Below are positions 1 through 7,301 of a stretch of DNA of 14,432 nt, in pieces. A program made the translations under genes and the position numbers. The notes under the pieces were generated by a model, which worked only from the letters and a program-made list of their open reading frames with translations, had not been told where the DNA came from and ran no database searches. Numbering within the stretch: the first letter of the stretch is position 1; each line of letters begins with the position of its first letter. The stretch is from the NCBI GenBank assembly GCA_002478485.1, contig DLOL01000084.1, forward strand, positions 7,847 to 22,278. The letters run 5' to 3'. The stretch is from Eubacteriaceae bacterium UBA7485. GTDB taxonomy: Bacteria; Bacillota; Clostridia; Eubacteriales; Eubacteriaceae.

Positions 1-179
1 TCCACATCGGGCCTGTGACGGGCACGGACTGGCATTGGGGGATCCTTCTCTTTACCCTCCTCTTTCTCCTGTGCATGGCCATCCTCGAAACCCCGCTCAA
101 GAAATGGGTGCTCCGGCAGGAGGAAGGCGCGTTTGCCTTTGAAGAATACAAATACTATGAAAAACACAGGGATCAATGA
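1..179 (+). CDS. C-terminal end of a membrane protein (partial)
   Basis: An open frame enters from the left edge and ends at the TGA at 177-179, giving about 58 residues. A hydrophobic segment (WGILLFTLLFLLCMAI and neighbours) is followed by a charged tail rich in Lys, Glu and Tyr, so this is the last transmembrane helix and cytoplasmic tail of an integral membrane protein. I do not recognise the family. Its stop overlaps the start of the next gene in an ATGA arrangement, so the two are translationally coupled and probably work together in the membrane. Confidence 0.6.
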   Translation, partial: HIGPVTGTDWHWGILLFTLLFLLCMAILETPLKKWVLRQEEGAFAFEEYKYYEKHRDQ

Positions 180-889
180 AAGAAAGGTTTGATTTTAGGA
201 CTTACTGGCGACGCCACTGGTACGAGATCGGAGGCATCATTTTTGTCGCGCTCTCCTTCATCATGGGCCTTTGGGGATGCTACCATCTCCCGAGAATCCA
301 GGTGATTCTGGTTTTCTCCTGGATGGCCATGCTCGCCCACCAGGTGGAGGAATACGGATTTCCGGGCGGTTTCCCGTCGATTGCGAACATCGCGGCTTTT
401 GGCGAGAAGAAAGAGAAGGATCGCTACCCGTTCAACCAGTTGCAGTGTTTCATCTGCAACGTGTTCCTGTGCTACGGCTTCTACATCCTCGCGATCCTCT
501 TTCCGGACTGCATCTGGCTTGGCGCATCCCAAGTCTGCAGCGGCGCGCTTCAGATTCTCGTCCACGGGATTCTCGCGAATATTGCGCTCAAAGGCCACTA
601 CAATCCAGGACTCGGCGCGTCGGTCTTCATCCAGACGCCTGTCGCTGCGTACTACATCACTTACGTCCTCCAAAGCTTCCCCGGTCAAGCCTGGCAGCTG
701 TGGCTTGGCATTCCCGGCTTGGTGATCGCGATGGTGATCGTCTTCATCGGACCGGTGATCCTCTTTAGGAACCGGGACAACCGCTACCCGTTTGATCCGG
801 AAGAGATGTATGGCTACGACAAAGAGAAGATCCTCAGGATCTACCACAGCGACGAGATGCCGGTCATGAAAAGGCTCGGCATCAAATAG
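176..889 (+). CDS. HXXEE domain-containing membrane protein
   Basis: A 237-residue integral membrane protein with about six hydrophobic segments (roughly residues 17-36, 40-56, 90-115, 118-138, 146-165 and 174-197). The family-defining motif HQVEE is at residues 55-59. A second conserved-looking patch has His130, His141 and NPG at 143-145. These polar residues embedded near helices are typical of the HXXEE family (Pfam HXXEE), whose biochemical function is not established. The short motif RYPF occurs twice (83-86 and 203-206) at loop and tail positions. The start ATG overlaps the stop of the upstream membrane protein gene, so it is the downstream partner of a two-gene unit that ends at a hairpin terminator. 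Confidence 0.8.
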   Translation: MKERFDFRTYWRRHWYEIGGIIFVALSFIMGLWGCYHLPRIQVILVFSWMAMLAHQVEEYGFPGGFPSIANIAAFGEKKEKDRYPFNQLQCFICNVFLCYGFYILAILFPDCIWLGASQVCSGALQILVHGILANIALKGHYNPGLGASVFIQTPVAAYYITYVLQSFPGQAWQLWLGIPGLVIAMVIVFIGPVILFRNRDNRYPFDPEEMYGYDKEKILRIYHSDEMPVMKRLGIK

Positions 890-907
890 GAAATCAAGCA
901 GAAAAAG

Positions 908-941
908 AACGGAGCTTCGTCGCCAGGCGGAATGCTCCGTT
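908..941. terminator. Bidirectional Rho-independent terminator
   Basis: An 8-bp inverted repeat (AACGGAGC/GCTCCGTT) lies between two converging genes. A T-rich tail follows on the plus strand (TTTCTTC), and a stronger run (TTCTTTTT) follows on the minus strand. It can end both the HXXEE transcript and the minus-strand reductase transcript. The loop is rather large, about 18 nt. Confidence 0.65.
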
Positions 942-1002
942 TCTTCATTCACCAATCCTCTTTGAAAAGATGTGCCCGCAAGCCCGCTCTTCTAACAGCC
1001 TT

Positions 1003-1722
1003 TCACCGGATCTTTCCGGGACGGTACCGGATCCAGAGGGTGTCTCCGCTGAGCACTTCCGCGGAGATGAGGGAAAGATCGGCCGGCCCGTTCCGGTCCG
1101 AGAAAGGCGAGGTCTGGAAAGAAGCGACTTCGCCGGATTGTCCGTCCACCGTTGGGGCGATCACCAGGCTGATCTCATCCAGAAGCCCTTCTTCAAGAAA
1201 ACTCCAGTTCGTCACGCCGCCTCCACCGAGCACGATTTTTTGAATGCCGAATTGTTCTTTCAGTTTTTTTACCGCAAGCGGAAGATCCGGCTTTTCTTTT
1301 CCCGCGAAAAGATAGGACACGCCTTTTCTCCGGAGTTCTTCTAAAAACGCATCGGAAACGTTCTCCGTGAGGATTTCGATGACCTGCATCCTGCCTCTTC
1401 CGGACCTTTCAATAATTCCGGAACCATAGAGAATCACGCCTTCCGGGTCGAACGCGACAAGGAAGCCGTCCGAATCGCTCTCCGCCCGAAAGTCTTCAAA
1501 CGATCCGGAAGCCTTCTCTTCCTCTCCCTTTTCCCGGTATCCCGAGGCGTAACTCTGCGCCATGGTCTTCGTGCCGTAAAGGGAAGCGTCGGCCTGGTAA
1601 CTTTCCCTGATCTTCCCATAGTGGTCCCGGGCGGAGGAAGCTCTCCCGCTCTTGAAAAGCGCCGCTTCCGTCTTTCCGTCCACACTTTCAAACATGTGGC
1701 AGATAATTTCCGGTCTGTCCAT
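1003..1722 (-). CDS. RibD C-terminal / dihydrofolate reductase-like protein
   Basis: About 239 residues with the reductase fold shared by the RibD C-terminal domain and DHFR. It begins with RPEIICHMFESVDGK, the usual N-terminal strand and substrate loop. It carries the nucleotide-binding glycine run KIVLGGGGV in the C-terminal half and LVIAPTVDG near the end. Such stand-alone proteins are probably NADPH-dependent reductases; the substrate cannot be told from sequence, and riboflavin synthesis is not implied because no rib genes are nearby. I chose ATG at 1722 because GGAG at 1728-1731 sits five bases before it; the GTG just upstream would overlap the ribosome binding site. A terminator separates it from the flavodoxin operon upstream, so it may need its own promoter or rely on readthrough. 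Confidence 0.75.
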   Translation of the reverse strand: MDRPEIICHMFESVDGKTEAALFKSGRASSARDHYGKIRESYQADASLYGTKTMAQSYASGYREKGEEEKASGSFEDFRAESDSDGFLVAFDPEGVILYGSGIIERSGRGRMQVIEILTENVSDAFLEELRRKGVSYLFAGKEKPDLPLAVKKLKEQFGIQKIVLGGGGVTNWSFLEEGLLDEISLVIAPTVDGQSGEVASFQTSPFSDRNGPADLSLISAEVLSGDTLWIRYRPGKIR

Positions 1723-1731
1723 CACCTCTCC

Positions 1732-1756
1732 AAAAATGCCGCGGGAATTCCGCGGC
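1732..1756 (-). terminator. Rho-independent terminator after the flavodoxin operon
   Basis: A perfect 7-bp GC-rich stem (GCCGCGG/CCGCGGC at 1738-1744 and 1750-1756) with a 5-nt loop is followed on the minus strand by ATTTTTGG. It lies just downstream of the lipoprotein flavodoxin stop and just before the ribosome binding site of the next gene. Confidence 0.8.
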
Positions 1757-1762
1757 TCTCAA

Positions 1763-2380
1763 TCAGGTGGATGAAAGGTTCAGGGAATCCACCCACTCCC
1801 TGACTTCCTCCCGCGAAGCTCCGGACGAGAAGCGCTTCCCTTCCTCCCAGTTTCCGGTTCCCGCATCCTCTTTAAGCTTCTCTCCACTCTCTCCGATCGG
1901 GGAACTTGACGAGGTGCAGAACGGAATGACGGTCTTCCCGCTGAAATCATTGGCCTTGACAAAGGTTTCGGCCGGATAAGCCGCCTCTCCCCACCAGATG
2001 GGGTAGCCGACAAAAACGGTGGTGTACCTGCTCCAGTCCGGCACCTCCGCCGTCATGAGCGCCACATCCCGGCTCTCGGGATCCTTGTGCTCCTGACTCA
2101 CTCTGCTTTGCGGGTTGTTGTAGCTGAGATCATCCGGTGTGTAGCTTTCCACCGGCGTAATTTCAAAAAGGGTCCCGCCAGTGTCCTTTGCGATTTCCTC
2201 CGCGACCGTCCTTGTACTTCCAGTTGCGGAGAAATAGGCGACCAGCACCTTTTTCTCCGCGCTTCCAGAAGCGGCGCTCTCCTGCTGTCCGGAGGGACCA
2301 GAAGACTGTCCGCTTGAAGAACATCCGCAGGAGATGAGCAGCAAAAGGGCAGCCGCAAGAAAGATCCATCTCCTTTTCAT
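1763..2380 (-). CDS. Lipoprotein-anchored flavodoxin
   Basis: A 205-residue protein with a type II signal peptide: basic MKRRW, a hydrophobic core and the lipobox LISC with the lipidated cysteine at residue 18. A low-complexity Ser/Gly/Gln linker follows (about 20-42). The rest is a flavodoxin domain: strand VLVAYFSATGSTRTVAEEIA (45-64) with the FMN phosphate-binding loop SATGST, and GYPIWWG (125-131), which should pack on the isoalloxazine ring. The protein is thus predicted to be a membrane-tethered, extracytoplasmic electron carrier. It is the last gene of the cupin-flavodoxin-flavodoxin operon, 16 bases after the cytosolic paralogue, and ends at a strong terminator. The domain is of the flavodoxin subtype found alone in many Clostridia. 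Its electron donor and acceptor are unknown. Confidence 0.82.
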   Translation of the reverse strand: MKRRWIFLAAALLLLISCGCSSSGQSSGPSGQQESAASGSAEKKVLVAYFSATGSTRTVAEEIAKDTGGTLFEITPVESYTPDDLSYNNPQSRVSQEHKDPESRDVALMTAEVPDWSRYTTVFVGYPIWWGEAAYPAETFVKANDFSGKTVIPFCTSSSSPIGESGEKLKEDAGTGNWEEGKRFSSGASREEVREWVDSLNLSST

Positions 2381-2396
2381 CCTTTTCTCCTTCTTT

Positions 2397-2858
2397 TTAC
2401 AGGGATTCCACCCAGGACTGGATCTGCGCTTCTCCCATACGGGTCAGCATCTGCCCTTCCCGGATATCCGCATCCCCTTTCAGCTTCTTCATCCGGTCGC
2501 GCGCGCCCTTGATCCCGGTTCCGCCGCTGGTCGCAAACGGGATGACCGTCTTTCCCTGAAGGTCCTCACTGTCGAGGAATGTGTCGATGATCCTCGGCTC
2601 TGCATACCACCAGATTGGAAAGCCGAGGAAGATCCGGTCATAGCCGCTCAAATCCGGGATGGATGCGAGTGCGGGTCTTGCCTCCGTCTGGTGTTCAAGC
2701 GTGCTTCTTGACTGCTTGTTGGTCCAGTCAAGATCCGCCCGGGTGTAGGGCTTCTCAGGCACCAGTTCCTCGATGTCCGCACCGAGGACTTTCGCAAGCT
2801 CCTTCGCTTTTCTTTCCGTTACGCCTGAGGCGCTGAAATATAAAACAAGATCTTTCAT
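2397..2858 (-). CDS. Flavodoxin (cytosolic)
   Basis: A 153-residue single-domain flavodoxin with no signal peptide. It opens with the first beta strand and FMN phosphate loop LVLYFSASGVTERKAKELA (4-22) and contains GFPIWWYAEP (79-88), the flavin-stacking region. GKTVIPFATSGG (102-113) is the later strand and loop shared with the lipoprotein paralogue. A good ribosome binding site (AGGAGG) lies seven bases before the ATG. It is 10 bases downstream of the cupin gene and 16 upstream of the lipoprotein flavodoxin, so all three are co-transcribed. It probably shuttles electrons or acts as a quinone- or flavin-linked reductase in the same response as the cupin and the CMD protein. That role is inferred from gene neighbourhood. 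Confidence 0.85.
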   Translation of the reverse strand: MKDLVLYFSASGVTERKAKELAKVLGADIEELVPEKPYTRADLDWTNKQSRSTLEHQTEARPALASIPDLSGYDRIFLGFPIWWYAEPRIIDTFLDSEDLQGKTVIPFATSGGTGIKGARDRMKKLKGDADIREGQMLTRMGEAQIQSWVESL

Positions 2859-2868
2859 GATTATCCTC

Positions 2869-3273
2869 CTATTTGAGTTTCCCGTATTCCTTCTCGCTTA
2901 CTTCCTCACACCACGTGGTCCCCGTGTCTGTGCCCGGGACTTCCACCGCCAGGTGCTGAAACCAGCTGTCAGGTGCAGCCCCGTGCCAGTGCTTCACGCC
3001 GGCCGGAATCACGATCGTATCCCCCGGCTTCATTAAAACCGCGTCCTTTCCCCATTCCTGATAATAGCCTCTTCCGGCTGTGCAGATCAGAATCTGACCG
3101 CCGCCTTCTTTCGCATCATGAATGTGCCAGAAGTTTCGGCAGGCTGGCTCGAACGTGACGGTCGCGATGGATTCGGGGCTTTCACAGAGCATGTCGAGAT
3201 AGCTCTGTCCCGTAAAATACTGCTTGTAAGCGTCGTTCGGCTGCCCGATTTTAAATTGACTGATTTCTTCCAT
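2869..3273 (-). CDS. Single-domain cupin protein
   Basis: A 134-residue beta-barrel cupin. Metal-binding motif 1 is WHIH (His50, His52) with GGGQIL, where Gln60 takes the usual glutamate position. Motif 2 is PGDTIVIPAGVKHWHGA with His95 and His97. CTAGRGYYQEWG is also characteristic of the cupins commonly found beside carboxymuconolactone decarboxylase (CMD) homologues, as here across the divergent promoter. It should bind a divalent metal; no substrate is known. It is the first gene of a minus-strand operon with two flavodoxins and is transcribed divergently from the LysR gene. Its promoter and two LysR-type boxes are visible upstream. Confidence 0.85.
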   Translation of the reverse strand: MEEISQFKIGQPNDAYKQYFTGQSYLDMLCESPESIATVTFEPACRNFWHIHDAKEGGGQILICTAGRGYYQEWGKDAVLMKPGDTIVIPAGVKHWHGAAPDSWFQHLAVEVPGTDTGTTWCEEVSEKEYGKLK

Positions 3274-3302
3274 TTTTTTATCCTCCTTGTCTTTACGCCT
3301 CC

Positions 3303-3332
3303 ATTATGTCACCCGCCTTCCTGTCCGTCTAA
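3303..3332 (-). promoter_or_regulatory. Promoter of the cupin-flavodoxin operon
   Basis: On the minus strand TTAGAC (3327-3332) and CATAAT (3303-3308) are separated by 18 bases, a fair sigma-70-type promoter. It predicts a start near 3296 and a short leader before the cupin ATG at 3273. Confidence 0.45.
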
Positions 3333-3353
3333 TACTTCATCTCTATCCCTGTC

Positions 3354-3397
3354 CATGCCCGAAAGGCATCTCTTGACAGGGTTCATGCCCTAAAGGC
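3354..3397. promoter_or_regulatory. Two LysR-type operator boxes
   Basis: ATGCC-N5-GGCAT (3355-3369) is a perfect dyad with the T-N11-A pattern of LysR-family sites. A second copy of the same 14-base sequence (CATGCCCTAAAGGC, one mismatch) begins exactly 30 bases away at 3384, about three helical turns. The perfect box is centred near -66 relative to the predicted cupin start, the classic position of the primary LysR binding site. Confidence 0.5.
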
Positions 3398-3613
3398 CAG
3401 AGAGGGGTGAGAAGACCCGATCCTTCTTCCAAATTCACGGGCCTTCTCAGGCATGATTTCCGCTTCAGGATCATCCGATCCCGAAGAGATAGCCTCCCTT
3501 ACAACAAGCGCCGCTCTCCTCTCCGGGACCGGGTTTTGAAGACCGTCGGATGTGAGGATGCCCGCGTTCTCCACGCCCATCGCCCGGAGCATTTTCCGGG
3601 GAACAAGAAAGGC

Positions 3614-3641
3614 TATAATCCCTTATTCGCTACGCTATAAT
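3614..3641 (+). promoter_or_regulatory. Candidate -10 region(s) of the lysR gene
   Basis: Two perfect TATAAT hexamers occur 22 bases apart (3614-3619 and 3636-3641), each in the context GCTATAAT, just before the LysR gene. Neither has a convincing -35 element, as expected if transcription depends on an activator or is autoregulated. The rest of the divergent region (3410-3600) shows nothing I can assign. Confidence 0.35.
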
Positions 3642-3669
3642 GGAAATAAGAATTATCAGGAGGCTTTTT

Positions 3670-4566
3670 ATGGACCTGCGCGTACTATCTTATTTCCTCA
3701 CGGTGGCCGAAGAAGAAAACATGACAAGAGCCGCAAACCTTCTCCACATCACGCAGCCCACGCTTTCAAGACAGCTCAAGCAGCTTGAAGATGAGCTCGG
3801 CGTGCTCCTCTTTGAGAGGAAATCCCACCGGATTACGCTAACCAGGGAGGGCCACCACCTGAAGAGGAGAGCGCGGGAGATCCTCTCCCTCGTGGAGAAA
3901 ACAAAATCTGAGTTTCAGAAAGAGACACTCAAAGGGGAGATCAGCATCGGATCGGGCGATTTTCTCGCTTCCGACTACCTCACGGAAGCGGTCGCTGCTT
4001 TCCAGGCGCAAAACCCGGATGTTTCATTCCGGATTTACACCGGAAACGCGGACGATGTCAAAGACCTGATCAGCGATGGAAGCCTTGATTTCGGTCTTCT
4101 GGTCGAGCCTGTCGACAAGGAGCGCTACACCTATATTGACATTCCGCTGATTGAGACGTTTGTCTGCCTGATCCCCGAAGGCCATCCGCTGGCATCCCGT
4201 GAAAAGATCCGGTCTGAGGACCTGATAGACGAGCCTTTATACCTTCCGGAGAGGAAGAATGTCTCCGACGAAATGATCCACTGGACCGGAAAAGACCCGG
4301 AGTCTTTGAAAATCCGGGGATATGTCAACCTGCAGTATAATCTTTCCAGCATCGTCCGAAACGGAGCGGGGCTCGGGCTGAGCCTTGCGCTTAAAGCTTC
4401 GTACGACGGTGTGGTAACCCGGCCGCTCGACCCGCCCCTTCTCTCCCATACGGTGTTCGCCTGGAAGAAGGGACAGAGCCAGAGCCCGGTCACCCGCGCG
4501 TTCATTGACTTTTTCCGTGAATATCGCGCGCGTATCATTAAAGATGCCGAAGAAGCATTTGAATGA
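3670..4566 (+). CDS. LysR-family transcriptional regulator
   Basis: A 298-residue LysR-type regulator. The N-terminal winged helix-turn-helix is MTRAANLLHITQPTLSRQLKQLEDELGVLLFER (about residues 18-50). A linker helix follows, then a two-lobe effector-binding domain (GEISIGSGDF onward, with LIPEGHPLA and GAGLGLSLAL). I chose ATG at 3670 rather than the ATG 30 bases upstream because AGGAGG at 3658-3663 lies six bases before it and MDLRVLSYFLTVAEE is the normal family beginning. It is divergent from the cupin-flavodoxin operon, whose promoter region carries LysR-type boxes, and is followed 42 bases later by the CMD gene. It probably controls both. The inducing ligand is unknown. Confidence 0.93.
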   Translation: MDLRVLSYFLTVAEEENMTRAANLLHITQPTLSRQLKQLEDELGVLLFERKSHRITLTREGHHLKRRAREILSLVEKTKSEFQKETLKGEISIGSGDFLASDYLTEAVAAFQAQNPDVSFRIYTGNADDVKDLISDGSLDFGLLVEPVDKERYTYIDIPLIETFVCLIPEGHPLASREKIRSEDLIDEPLYLPERKNVSDEMIHWTGKDPESLKIRGYVNLQYNLSSIVRNGAGLGLSLALKASYDGVVTRPLDPPLLSHTVFAWKKGQSQSPVTRAFIDFFREYRARIIKDAEEAFE

Positions 4567-4608
4567 ATACCTTTACGGGCGTAAACTTGAAGTATAGTGA
4601 GGTGAATT

Positions 4609-5286
4609 ATGGATATCAAAAAACTCAATCCCGGCTTTTATGAACGCTTTGAAAACTTTGCCTTGAAGGAAGTTCCGGATGACCCGGAAGTGAAGATTCC
4701 GGACAGGGAGAGAAATCTCGCCATTCTTGCGACCCTGATCGGATGCGGCGGAGTCGACGTGTTCTCTGAAAAGCTTGAAGACGCGCTGCTCGTCCTCTCT
4801 CCGGAGGAGATTCAGGAAGTGGTCTATCAGTCCGTTGACTATGTCGGATACGGCAGGATGTATCCGTTCCTTGAGATGATGGATGAAGTTTTTGAGTCAA
4901 GAAATGTAACCCTCCCCCTTCCTTCCGGAACGCAGACGACGCTTGAAGACCGTTTCCAGAAGGGACTGGACGCACAGGTGGAAATCTTCGGGGAACAGAT
5001 GCGGGAGAATGCGAAAAAATCAACCGTAAACAAATGGCTTGCGGCCAACTGCTTTGGAGACTTCTACACCCGAAAGTACTTAAGCCTGAAAGACAGGGAG
5101 CTAATCACGTTTTGCTACCTCCTCGCCCAGGGCGGATGCGAGCCCCAGATGAAAGGGCATCTGCAGGGAAACATCAACATGGGAAACAATCCCGCTTTCC
5201 TGAAAAAGGTGGTCCTCAATGTCCTTCCCTACATCGGATATCCAAGAACGCTTAACGCGCTCTCTGTTATTGAAGCAGCAAAATAA
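4609..5286 (+). CDS. Carboxymuconolactone decarboxylase (CMD) family protein, double domain
   Basis: A 225-residue all-helical protein with two CMD/AhpD-type repeats. The first is around residues 35-95 (RNLAILATLIGCGG...EEIQEVVYQSVDYVG). The second is around 115-223 (RELITFCYLLAQGGCEPQMKGH with Cys177 and His184, then VLPYIGYPRTLNAL). Neither repeat has the CxxC pair of AhpD peroxidase helpers, so simple thiol peroxidase activity is not supported. The family includes gamma-carboxymuconolactone decarboxylase but most members, including those near cupins and flavodoxins, have unknown substrates. GAGGTG lies five bases before the ATG. The gene follows lysR closely and ends at a strong terminator. 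Confidence 0.85.
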   Translation: MDIKKLNPGFYERFENFALKEVPDDPEVKIPDRERNLAILATLIGCGGVDVFSEKLEDALLVLSPEEIQEVVYQSVDYVGYGRMYPFLEMMDEVFESRNVTLPLPSGTQTTLEDRFQKGLDAQVEIFGEQMRENAKKSTVNKWLAANCFGDFYTRKYLSLKDRELITFCYLLAQGGCEPQMKGHLQGNINMGNNPAFLKKVVLNVLPYIGYPRTLNALSVIEAAK

Positions 5287-5293
5287 TTCGTTG

Positions 5294-5317
5294 AAAGCTC
5301 CGCACGCGGAGCTTTTT
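5294..5317 (+). terminator. Rho-independent terminator after the CMD gene
   Basis: A 9-bp perfect stem (AAAGCTCCG/CGGAGCTTT) with the 4-nt loop CACG runs straight into TTTTT. It separates the lysR-CMD unit from the metallo-hydrolase gene. Confidence 0.9.
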
Positions 5318-5329
5318 CACATCAAAGAC

Positions 5330-5344
5330 TTGAACCTTGTTCAA
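5330..5344. promoter_or_regulatory. Inverted repeat upstream of the metallo-hydrolase gene
   Basis: TTGAAC-CTT-GTTCAA is a perfect 6-bp dyad with a 3-base centre in the short gap between the CMD terminator and the next gene. The motif AAAGACTTG also occurs on both sides of it. It could be an operator overlapping the promoter; no regulator is identified. Confidence 0.3.
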
Positions 5345-5380
5345 AAGACTTGTCAGAAGATCTAATAGAAGGAAAAGAAA

Positions 5381-6199
5381 ATGGCAGAAATTATCCCGAT
5401 TCAAACCGGCGGGACTCTCGTCTCCCCCGCAGTTCCAAACCGGAACGTCAGCAGAAATCCGTTTGCCTATACCGGGCTTTTCAGCAGCAGAAAAAAACGC
5501 ATTCTCGTGCCTGTGAAGTGCTTTCTGGCAAAAAGCGCGGGACATACTGTCCTCGTGGATACCGGATGGGGAACAGCGGATGTGGATCATGCGAAAGATC
5601 ATCTCGGAATTGCCCTCTGGTTTGCAAGCGAACCGGTCTTAAACGTGGAGGAAACCGCTTTGCGCCAGCTCGGCCGCATGGGAATAAAGCCGAAAGACCT
5701 GGACGCGGTCGTCTTCACCCATCTTGATGTTGATCATATCGCGGGAGCCGAAGACTTTAAAGGCACGAAAGTGATGTACGCGGATGAAAAAGAAATCGAA
5801 GATGCCTATAAGGGAGGACTTCGTTACAATAAAAAACTAGCGGCCCATGTGATCCTGACAGCTCTTCCGATGGCAGATGACAAAGAAGCGCCCTTTGAGA
5901 AAAGCTGCGATCTGTTCGGGGACGGAAGCTTTGTAGTCTATCAGGCGCCCGGTCACTCGCACGGATCCGTCATTGTGAAAGTTACGGACCTGAAAACCGG
6001 AAAGTATATCCTCATCACCGGAGACTCCGGCTACAATAAGGATTCCTGGGACAAGCTCAACCTTCCAGGCCCGGTGGCCGACAAGGAAATCATGCTGGAG
6101 GCGCTGCGATGGGTGGCGGCTCAGCGCACAGACAAGGACTGTGTCGGTGTCTACGCTGCGCACGATCCGGAAAAGTCGGTTAAGCCCTTTACTTTCTAA
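5381..6199 (+). CDS. Metallo-beta-lactamase-fold hydrolase (AHL-lactonase-like)
   Basis: A 272-residue protein of the metallo-beta-lactamase superfamily, nearest in layout to N-acyl homoserine lactonase-like members. The first metal motif is THLDVDH (113-119): His114, Asp116, Asp118, His119, with Asp where the canonical motif has a second His. GHSHG (191-195), TGDSGY (Asp215) and AAHDPE (His261) supply the remaining ligands. LVDTGWG (58-64) is the usual strand before motif 1. It should be a soluble dinuclear-metal hydrolase of a lactone or ester. The substrate is not predictable, and lactonase activity is not shown. The start is preceded by AAGGA; the gene stands alone downstream of a terminator. 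Proximity to the CMD/cupin genes may mean a shared small-molecule substrate. Confidence 0.82.
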   Translation: MAEIIPIQTGGTLVSPAVPNRNVSRNPFAYTGLFSSRKKRILVPVKCFLAKSAGHTVLVDTGWGTADVDHAKDHLGIALWFASEPVLNVEETALRQLGRMGIKPKDLDAVVFTHLDVDHIAGAEDFKGTKVMYADEKEIEDAYKGGLRYNKKLAAHVILTALPMADDKEAPFEKSCDLFGDGSFVVYQAPGHSHGSVIVKVTDLKTGKYILITGDSGYNKDSWDKLNLPGPVADKEIMLEALRWVAAQRTDKDCVGVYAAHDPEKSVKPFTF

Positions 6200-6511
6200 G
6201 GAGAAGGTAAAGTTCCCTTCACGGAAAAAGGAATTCTGATCCTTTATGCTTAATTTGACCTGACGTCAATAATGGAGAAAAATCCAACTAATAACGATTG
6301 AAGAACAATTCACAGGAGGTGTGGAGCGATACAACAAGCTTTGCTCCTTCTTTTCCTTTCATCTTGCTCGATCCCCAAATTGAAACTGATTTTTGGGATA
6401 CACTTTGTTTTGGGTACTCCTTAAATAAAATTTTTGAACTCCTGGTACTTGATCAGTCCTGATGGAAAAACAGATCTGATTAAAGCAAGGATAAGGACGG
6501 GAGCACTAATC
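6200..6511. other. Intergenic region before the TMEM175-like gene
   Basis: About 310 bases without a convincing gene. It holds a weak terminator-like hairpin for the upstream gene (AAAGGA/TCCTTT near 6227-6246) and a perfect dyad TTGAC-N5-GTCAA at 6255-6269 that could be a regulator site. A strong ribosome-binding-like AGGAGG near 6315 has no good start codon at the right distance. A short open frame reading from a GTG directly next to that AGGAGG (about 47 codons, ending before 6462) resembles nothing I know. AT-rich sequence around 6410-6435 may be the promoter of the next gene. Confidence 0.4.
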
Positions 6512-7291
6512 ATGATTCTTGAAAACAAAAAACAAAAGCAAAAAATTGCTGATCGAACGATCGTATTCTTTGACGCGGTGCTGGCCATCGCCATCACGAT
6601 GATCGCACTTGAAATTCATATTCCGGAAACCGGCCCCATCAGCTCTGAAGAGTTCCGGCTGATGTTTGAACAGGGCGTAACATTTCTGATCAGCTTTTAT
6701 GCGCTGGGATCTCTCTGGTATTTCCACATGCAATTTTTCTCTTCCGGAAAGTTTGAGATTTCAAATGCCAACGTTGTCCTGCACCTTGTTTTGATGGCGC
6801 TGGTCTGCCTGTATCCAGTCGCTACACGACTGGTGCTGGTCTCCAATCAGCTGGAATCAAAACTGATTTACATCAGCATTTTTACGCTGGTCCAGCTTTT
6901 TAATATGGCTATCGTCTGGCAGACACACTCCGACGCCAATGAAAAGGAAGAATCTCAAAGAAAACTGATGGATGATCTGCTGGATGGAAAAGATTCGAAA
7001 GCGGCCCAGCAGTATATGCAGTATAAAAAATTCATGGAGGCTGGTGTAGGCCAGGAAACCATTCCCGATTATGCTTCCATGATCTCCAACCATCTCCGAG
7101 AGGTTCGTCAAAGCAAACGATTCGTCTATCTAAGCTCCATCATTAATGTAGCAGCGGTTTACTTAGCTGTGTTTATCCTGATGGAGAATGTCGCACTTTC
7201 TCTGGTTCCGATTGCGGTTGCTTTTGTCATTCTTATCTGTCTTCGCTACCGGATGTTCGCCGAATTCAGGAATAGCGATTCTCACAATTAA
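6512..7291 (+). CDS. TMEM175-family (DUF1211) potassium channel-like membrane protein
   Basis: A 259-residue membrane protein. The first helix carries the family signature in the form RTIVFFDAVLAIAITMIALEI (residues 15-35), matching the R-x3-FSDGVFAIAIT pore-helix pattern of TMEM175/DUF1211 proteins. The Ser-Asp-Gly of the motif is here Phe-Asp-Ala. Further hydrophobic segments follow, with a charged cytoplasmic loop in the second half (about 145-205) before two final helices. Bacterial members form leak-type potassium channels. I chose ATG at 6512 because GGGAG lies upstream and the protein then begins just before the signature. An earlier TTG start would add 26 residues with no ribosome binding site. 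The gene stands alone with its own terminator. Confidence 0.75.
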   Translation: MILENKKQKQKIADRTIVFFDAVLAIAITMIALEIHIPETGPISSEEFRLMFEQGVTFLISFYALGSLWYFHMQFFSSGKFEISNANVVLHLVLMALVCLYPVATRLVLVSNQLESKLIYISIFTLVQLFNMAIVWQTHSDANEKEESQRKLMDDLLDGKDSKAAQQYMQYKKFMEAGVGQETIPDYASMISNHLREVRQSKRFVYLSSIINVAAVYLAVFILMENVALSLVPIAVAFVILICLRYRMFAEFRNSDSHN

Positions 7292-7301
7292 GCTGAAATA
7301 A

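Noticed and set aside
173..955. Long minus-strand frame opposite the HXXEE gene
   Set aside because: It is the complement shadow of the clearly coding plus-strand membrane protein and is rich in charged residues, as such shadows often are.
1003..1722. Assignment of the reductase to riboflavin synthesis as RibD
   Set aside because: The deaminase domain is absent and there are no neighbouring rib genes, so only the fold is claimed.
3383..3610. Minus-strand open frame in the cupin-lysR intergenic region (about 75 codons)
   Set aside because: It has no ribosome binding site, resembles no family, and overlaps the region where regulatory sites are expected. It could be a decayed gene but nothing supports it.
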